Shown in pieces: positions 60,015-64,000 of a DNA stretch of 64,000 nt; the first letter of the stretch is position 1; every line of letters starts with the position of its first letter. Where the stretch lies: positions 186,001 to 250,000 of the forward strand of contig CAZYTM010000003.1 in assembly GCA_964649725.1 (NCBI GenBank), given 5' to 3'. This DNA is from CAZYTM01 sp964649725 (GTDB lineage: Bacteria > Desulfobacterota > Desulfuromonadia > Geobacterales > Geobacteraceae). The notes beneath the pieces were generated by a model, which saw only the letters and a list, made by a program, of their open reading frames with translations, was not told the origin of the DNA and did not search any database. The translations under genes were made by a program, and so were the position numbers.

Positions 60015-61343
60015 CTAATCCTGAACCTCTGCCAGCCAGAGTTGTAATGTCTCCAGGGCCCGTTCGGCAAGTTTACCACGTTTTTCCTTTTTCTTCACCC
60101 GCCCCGGCAGCTCCGGAAAGAGGCCGTAGTTGACATTCATCGGCTGGAAATGGTGCGGGTCGGCATTGCTGACATGCTGCACCAGAGCGCCAAGGGCTGT
60201 CTCGGGGGGTGGCAGCAGCAGCTCGCGGCCTTTTACCAGGCGGGCAGCGTTCAGACCGGCCAGATAACCGCTCGCAGCCGACTCCACATAACCTTCGACG
60301 CCGGTGATCTGGCCGGCAAAGAAGAGCCTCGGGTCGCTCCGCAGCTGGCCGGTCGGCAGGAGCAGTTGCGGGGCGTTGATGAAGGTGTTGCGGTGCATCG
60401 AACCGAGCCGGGCAAACTCCACCTGTGCAAGCCCCGGCAGCATGCGGAAGATGCGCCGCTGCTCCGGCTGGGTCAGCTTGGTCTGAAATCCGACCAGGTT
60501 GTACATGGTCGCTGAGCGGTTCTCCTTGCGCAGCTGCACCACGGCATGCGGTTCAAAACCGGTGCGCGGGTCCCTGAGGCCGACCGGCTTCATCGGCCCG
60601 AAACGGAGGGTCTCTACCCCCCGCGCCGCCAGCTCTTCGATCGGCATGCACCCCTCGAAATGGACCAGCTTCTCGAACTCCCGCGCCGGCACCTTCTCTG
60701 CTGCCAGCAGTTCGGCGACAAAAGCGCGGTACTCTGCTTCGTCAAGTGGTATGTTCAGGTAGTCGTCACCATCCCCCTTGCCGTAGCGGGAGGCGTTAAA
60801 GAGCCCCCCCGGATCGAGGGAGTCGGCCATCACGATAGGGGCGATCGCATCGTAAAAATAGAGCTGCTCGCCGGTCAGCATGGCCAGCTGGGCAGCGAGC
60901 AAGTCACTGGTGAGCGGCCCTGAGGCGATCACTGTGACCCCTTCGCCCGGCAGTTCCGTCACCTCCCCACGCACCACTGTTATCAGCGGCTGACTGGCGA
61001 TCCGCTCGGTGATAAAGGCGGAGAAGAGCCCCCGGTCGACCGCCAGGGCGCCGCCGGCCGGTACTCTGGTCGCCTCGGCAGCGGTCATGAAGAGGGTCCC
61101 GCAGCGGCGCAACTCCTCTTTCAAGAGTCCGACGGCGTTCTCCAGCGAATCGCCGCGCAGCGAATTGGAGCAGACCAGTTCGGCCAGCCCCGGCAGTTGA
61201 TGGGCCGGCGAATAGCGCTCCGGCTTCATCTCGTACAGGGTTACTGCCACGCCGCACTCTGCCGCCTGCCAGGCCGCCTCGCAACCTGCCAGGCCGCCGC
61301 CGATGATGGTTATCGATTCTTTGCCGGATTGATTTTCGTGCAT
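60015..61343 (-). CDS. trmFO: Folate-dependent tRNA m5U54 methyltransferase TrmFO
   Basis: 442 residues. The FAD-binding motif IIGGGLAGCEAAWQAAE at the N-terminus and ASGPLTSDLLA, FEGCMPIEELA, LVGFQTKLTQPEQRRIFR and AGQITGVEGYVESAASGYLAG are characteristic of the family (Gid). It makes 5-methyluridine at position 54 in tRNA using methylenetetrahydrofolate and FAD. It begins an operon with the membrane protein, maf and yggS, and its own start (MHENQSGKES) is preceded by GACATG with no strong site. Confidence 0.95.
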   Translation of the reverse strand: MHENQSGKESITIIGGGLAGCEAAWQAAECGVAVTLYEMKPERYSPAHQLPGLAELVCSNSLRGDSLENAVGLLKEELRRCGTLFMTAAEATRVPAGGALAVDRGLFSAFITERIASQPLITVVRGEVTELPGEGVTVIASGPLTSDLLAAQLAMLTGEQLYFYDAIAPIVMADSLDPGGLFNASRYGKGDGDDYLNIPLDEAEYRAFVAELLAAEKVPAREFEKLVHFEGCMPIEELAARGVETLRFGPMKPVGLRDPRTGFEPHAVVQLRKENRSATMYNLVGFQTKLTQPEQRRIFRMLPGLAQVEFARLGSMHRNTFINAPQLLLPTGQLRSDPRLFFAGQITGVEGYVESAASGYLAGLNAARLVKGRELLLPPPETALGALVQHVSNADPHHFQPMNVNYGLFPELPGRVKKKEKRGKLAERALETLQLWLAEVQD

Positions 61344-61438
61344 GTCGGAATATAGTCAACTTTGCCTGCTGGGTTGGGTAAATCCACTGCTATTTGTACA
61401 TATTGTCCGGCTAAATGTAAAGCACGATTGCAAATTGT

Positions 61439-61490
61439 GGGGACACCATGCCATAATCGAGTAAACTTGGGACACTCCCCTAATTATTCG
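61439..61490. repeat. Small inverted-repeat relic
   Basis: GGGGACACCAT... and ...GGGACACTCCCC bracket a 28-bp AT-rich core. The GGGACACC phrase is shared with the hairpin elements at 28321 and 32385, so this may be a decayed member. It lies between trmFO and the zinc-ribbon gene. Confidence 0.4.
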
Positions 61491-61511
61491 GATCATTTCT
61501 GAGGAGTAAAT

Positions 61512-61760
61512 ATGTCAGACAAGATGACCCAGTGCCCCAAATGCCTCTCCCGGGATGTTTACCTGTGCAGCCAGGGGGTGGGTTGGGATCCCAGAATAGG
61601 CATGTCGCTGAAAAAAGCCGGCATGATGCAGCAGACCGGGAATTGGACGACCTGCTTGTGTACCGATTGCGGTTACTTTGAAAACTATATAGACGAGCCG
61701 GAGTGGCTGCTCAAGATCAAGACCGACCCCGCCGGCATGGGCTGGCAAAGGTCGGAGTGA
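61512..61760 (+). CDS. Zinc-ribbon small protein
   Basis: 82 residues starting MSDKMTQCPKCLSRD, with GAGGAGTAAAT upstream. Two CxxC-type pairs (CPKC and CTDC, with further cysteines at YLCSQ and TCLC) are likely to bind zinc. It resembles small Zn-ribbon proteins of unknown role. A terminator follows at 61839. Confidence 0.75.
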   Translation: MSDKMTQCPKCLSRDVYLCSQGVGWDPRIGMSLKKAGMMQQTGNWTTCLCTDCGYFENYIDEPEWLLKIKTDPAGMGWQRSE

Positions 61761-61838
61761 GCCGCCCGAAAGGAGCATGAATCAGAAATAATCCTTGCCA
61801 ATAATATCTGAATCTGGCATAGTTAGATGTTTCTGACT

Positions 61839-61863
61839 GACGGGTATCGACCCGTCTTTTTCT
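61839..61863 (+). terminator. Terminator upstream of typA
   Basis: GACGGGT (61839-61845) pairs with ACCCGTC (61850-61856), followed by TTTTT. It ends transcripts from the zinc-ribbon gene. Confidence 0.75.
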
Positions 61864-61915
61864 TTGTCAAAAGACCAATTTATGCAAGCCGGGATATCGG
61901 CCAGAAGGAGCAGTA

Positions 61916-63712
61916 ATGCAGGAGAGAATCAGAAATATCGCCATCATCGCCCATGTCGACCATGGCAAGACCACCCTGGTGGATGCCATGCTGAAGCATG
62001 CCGGGGTCTTCCGCGACAACGAGACTATCACCGAGCGGGTGATGGATTCGAACGACCTGGAGCGGGAGCGGGGGATCACCATTCTGGCCAAGAACCTCTC
62101 GGTCCACCATGGCCGCTACAAGATAAATATCGTAGACACCCCTGGCCATGCCGATTTCGGCGGCGAGGTGGAGCGGGTGCTGAAGATGGTCGACTCGGTG
62201 CTGCTGCTGGTCGACGCCATTGACGGACCGATGCCGCAGACCCGCTTTGTCCTGAAAAAATCCCTCGACCTGGGCCACAAGCCGATCGTCGTCATCAACA
62301 AGATCGACCGGGAAGGGAGCCGGCCGGCCGAGGTGGTCGACATGGTCTTCGACCTCTTCTGCGAACTGAACGCCTCGGATGAACAGCTCGACTTCGCCAT
62401 CGTCTATACCAGCGCCAAGCAGGGGTATGCCAAGCTCGACATGGACGCTGCCTCGACCAGCCTGGAGCCGCTCTTCGCCGTGATCGAGAGTAATGTCCGC
62501 CCCCCCCATGGCGACCCGAAATCACCATTCCAGCTGCTTGTCACCTCTATCGATTACAACGACTATATCGGCCGGATCGCCACTGGCAAGGTCTTCAACG
62601 GCAAGGTTACGGCTGGCGAGACCATCGCCCTGGTGAAACGGAACGGCACTGTCACCAAGGGGCGGATATCGAAACTGCTCGGTTACGAAGGGCTGAAACA
62701 GGTGGAGATCGCCGAAGCCTGCACCGGCGACATCGTCACCATCGCCGGCTTCGATGACGTCGGTATCGGCGAGACCCTGGCTGCTGCCGACCAGCCGCTG
62801 CCGCTCCCCTACGTCTCCATCGACGAGCCGACCATCGCCATGAACTTCATCGTCAACACCTCCCCCTTTGCCGGCCGGGAGGGGAAGCTGGTCACCTCGC
62901 GCAATATCCGTGAGCGACTCGACAAGGAGCTGCGCACCAATGTCTCGCTCCGGGTCGAGGATACCGCTTCGGCCGACACCTTCAAGGTATCGGGGCGCGG
63001 CGAGCTGCATCTCTCCATCCTGATCGAGAACATGCGCCGGGAAGGGTTCGAGCTGGCGGTCTCCAAACCTGAGGTGATCTACCGCGAGATCGACGGGCAG
63101 AAGCAGGAACCGCTGGAGTATCTGGTGGTGGATGTCCCCTCCGAGCACCAGGGGGCTATCATCGAGAAGATGGGACCGCGCAAGGGGGAGATGGTCGCCA
63201 TGAACCCGATGGGGGAGACGATCCGCCTCGAATTCATCGTTCCGGCCCGGGGACTGATCGGCCTGCGTGGCGATCTCCTCACCGAGACCCGTGGCACCGC
63301 GGTCATGACCCACACCTTCCACGATTACGGCCCCTACCGGGGTGATATCCCGGGGAGGATGAACGGTGTGCTCACCGCCATGGAGCTGGGGGAGACTACC
63401 GCCTATTCCCTTGATGCCCTGCAGCCGCGCGGCATCCTCTTCGTCTCACCCGGCACAGATGTCTACGGCGGCATGATCATCGGCCAGCACGCCAAGGACA
63501 ACGACCTGGACGTCAACCCCTGCAAAGGGAAGAAGCTGACCAATGTCCGCGCCTCCGGCTCTGACGACGCAGTCAAGCTGGCGCCCCCCCGTATCCTCAC
63601 CCTGGAGCAGGCGCTGGAGTTCATCGATGACGACGAACTGGTGGAGGTCACCCCCCAGTCGATCCGGCTGCGGAAGAAAGAGCTCGACCCGAACCGGCGC
63701 AAGCGGAAGTGA
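61916..63712 (+). CDS. typA: Ribosome-associated GTPase TypA/BipA
   Basis: 598 residues, with GAAGGAGCAGTA before the ATG. The GTPase core is complete: G1 AHVDHGKTTL, G2 region with RGITI, G3 DTPGHADFG, G4 NKIDREGSR and G5 YTSAKQG. The elongation-factor-like domains and the BipA-specific C-terminus (ETTAYSLDALQPRG, TDVYGGMIIGQHA and VRASGSDDAVKL) follow. It binds the ribosome and helps assembly and stress growth. It stands alone, with terminators on both sides. Confidence 0.97.
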   Translation: MQERIRNIAIIAHVDHGKTTLVDAMLKHAGVFRDNETITERVMDSNDLERERGITILAKNLSVHHGRYKINIVDTPGHADFGGEVERVLKMVDSVLLLVDAIDGPMPQTRFVLKKSLDLGHKPIVVINKIDREGSRPAEVVDMVFDLFCELNASDEQLDFAIVYTSAKQGYAKLDMDAASTSLEPLFAVIESNVRPPHGDPKSPFQLLVTSIDYNDYIGRIATGKVFNGKVTAGETIALVKRNGTVTKGRISKLLGYEGLKQVEIAEACTGDIVTIAGFDDVGIGETLAAADQPLPLPYVSIDEPTIAMNFIVNTSPFAGREGKLVTSRNIRERLDKELRTNVSLRVEDTASADTFKVSGRGELHLSILIENMRREGFELAVSKPEVIYREIDGQKQEPLEYLVVDVPSEHQGAIIEKMGPRKGEMVAMNPMGETIRLEFIVPARGLIGLRGDLLTETRGTAVMTHTFHDYGPYRGDIPGRMNGVLTAMELGETTAYSLDALQPRGILFVSPGTDVYGGMIIGQHAKDNDLDVNPCKGKKLTNVRASGSDDAVKLAPPRILTLEQALEFIDDDELVEVTPQSIRLRKKELDPNRRKRK

Positions 63713-63730
63713 GATAAATATCCAACCATG

Positions 63731-63756
63731 GAGGCGGGCTAACCCCCGCCTTTTTT
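63731..63756 (+). terminator. Terminator after typA
   Basis: GGCGGG (63733-63738) pairs with CCCGCC (63745-63750), followed by TTTTTT, 20 bp after the stop codon. Confidence 0.85.
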
Positions 63757-63843
63757 CTTTATTGATACTTGGCTCCAACTGCGGCTCCAGAGTATTTAAT
63801 CGTAATTTCTGCACTTGCCAATCAAAGATTTTAATTAAGCATA

Positions 63844-63871
63844 TTGCCATGCCTTGAATCTCTGTTATAAT
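63844..63871 (+). promoter_or_regulatory. Sigma-70-type promoter of last gene
   Basis: TTGCCA (63844-63849), 16-bp spacer and TATAAT (63866-63871), about 83 bp before the last start codon. Confidence 0.6.
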
Positions 63872-63953
63872 CCGCCTCATTAAAAAAGTTGCCATCTTTA
63901 TGCCATTTCTATGCGGCGCAGGACTGAGCCTGCACAATAAAGGAGGTATACCC

Positions 63954-64000
63954 ATGAATGAGTGGAATAAGTTGAGATGCTTGACAGTGCTTACCCTGGC
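63954..64000 (+). CDS. Start of a probable secreted protein, 3' end outside window
   Basis: ATG at 63954 follows AAGGAGGTATACCC, a strong site. Only 15 codons are visible (MNEWNKLRCLTVLTL), the beginning of a hydrophobic signal-like segment. Nothing more can be said. Confidence 0.7.
   Translation, partial: MNEWNKLRCLTVLTL

Noticed and set aside
1..64000. tRNA, rRNA or plasmid replication genes
   Set aside because: No cloverleaf with a T-loop GTTCGA signature and no replication initiator were found. The AT-rich repeats near 20451 were considered as iterons but no rep gene is adjacent.

Overview
The window looks like chromosome of a Geobacter-type member of the Desulfuromonadia/Geobacterales. 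I infer this from the GC-rich core, the dense PAS/GAF sensor kinases, a sigma-54 response regulator, an RpoS-type sigma factor, a Tll0287-like kinase with a haem-binding CxxCH, MshEN-REC and CheX signalling proteins, and a carboxyspermidine-type polyamine locus. No rRNA, tRNA or CRISPR array was recognised. The window starts inside a sensor kinase gene and ends a few codons into a new secreted-protein gene.

Layout. 1-8.3 kb: two-component signalling block (two sensor kinases, STAS protein, sigma-54 response regulator) and rpoS. 8.4-14.6 kb: macro-domain/dtd pair, a 120-bp tandem repeat, CheX-like protein, TIGR02757 protein, fused pabBC, diguanylate cyclase. 14.7-17.5 kb: a candidate structured RNA and a very large lipoprotein. 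17.5-20.4 kb: lipoproteins, a probable small transcription unit, a paralogous lipoprotein pair bounded by inverted repeats, and a complete REP-associated (RAYT) transposase element with perfect 25-bp ends.

20.4-31 kb is accessory DNA, visibly AT-richer. I read it as an integron cassette array without an integrase in the window (CALIN-like): nine attC-like sites, all in the same orientation, separate small cassettes of hypothetical, membrane, nuclease-like, HEPN and peptidase-like proteins. The most striking cassette (about 22.36-25.68 kb) carries five tightly spaced genes: a TIR-histidine kinase fusion, a stand-alone receiver, a TIR protein, a small membrane protein and a DUF1863/ThsB-like TIR protein. 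This looks like a Thoeris-related, phosphorelay-linked defence system and is the best candidate for an undescribed system.

31-38.2 kb: an autoregulated-looking HTH/DUF2442 gene, hairpin repeats, a YdcZ-type membrane protein, a periplasmic beta-carbonic anhydrase behind a sigma-54-like promoter, a possible GGA-rich sRNA, and a 1382-residue protein with a serine beta-lactamase-like C-terminus. 38.2-48.3 kb: lipoprotein hydrolase, NfeD/stomatin pair, M20 peptidase with GNAT, DUF4214 protein, PHP/EndoQ-like protein, haem-sensor kinase. 48.4-54.1 kb: polyamine locus (speA, carboxynorspermidine/carboxyspermidine decarboxylase and dehydrogenase) ending with an XRE-cupin regulator that has two perfect palindromic operators. 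54.2-64 kb: proC, a receiver protein, polysaccharide deacetylase, DUF5684 protein, a coupled trmFO-membrane protein-maf-yggS operon, and typA.
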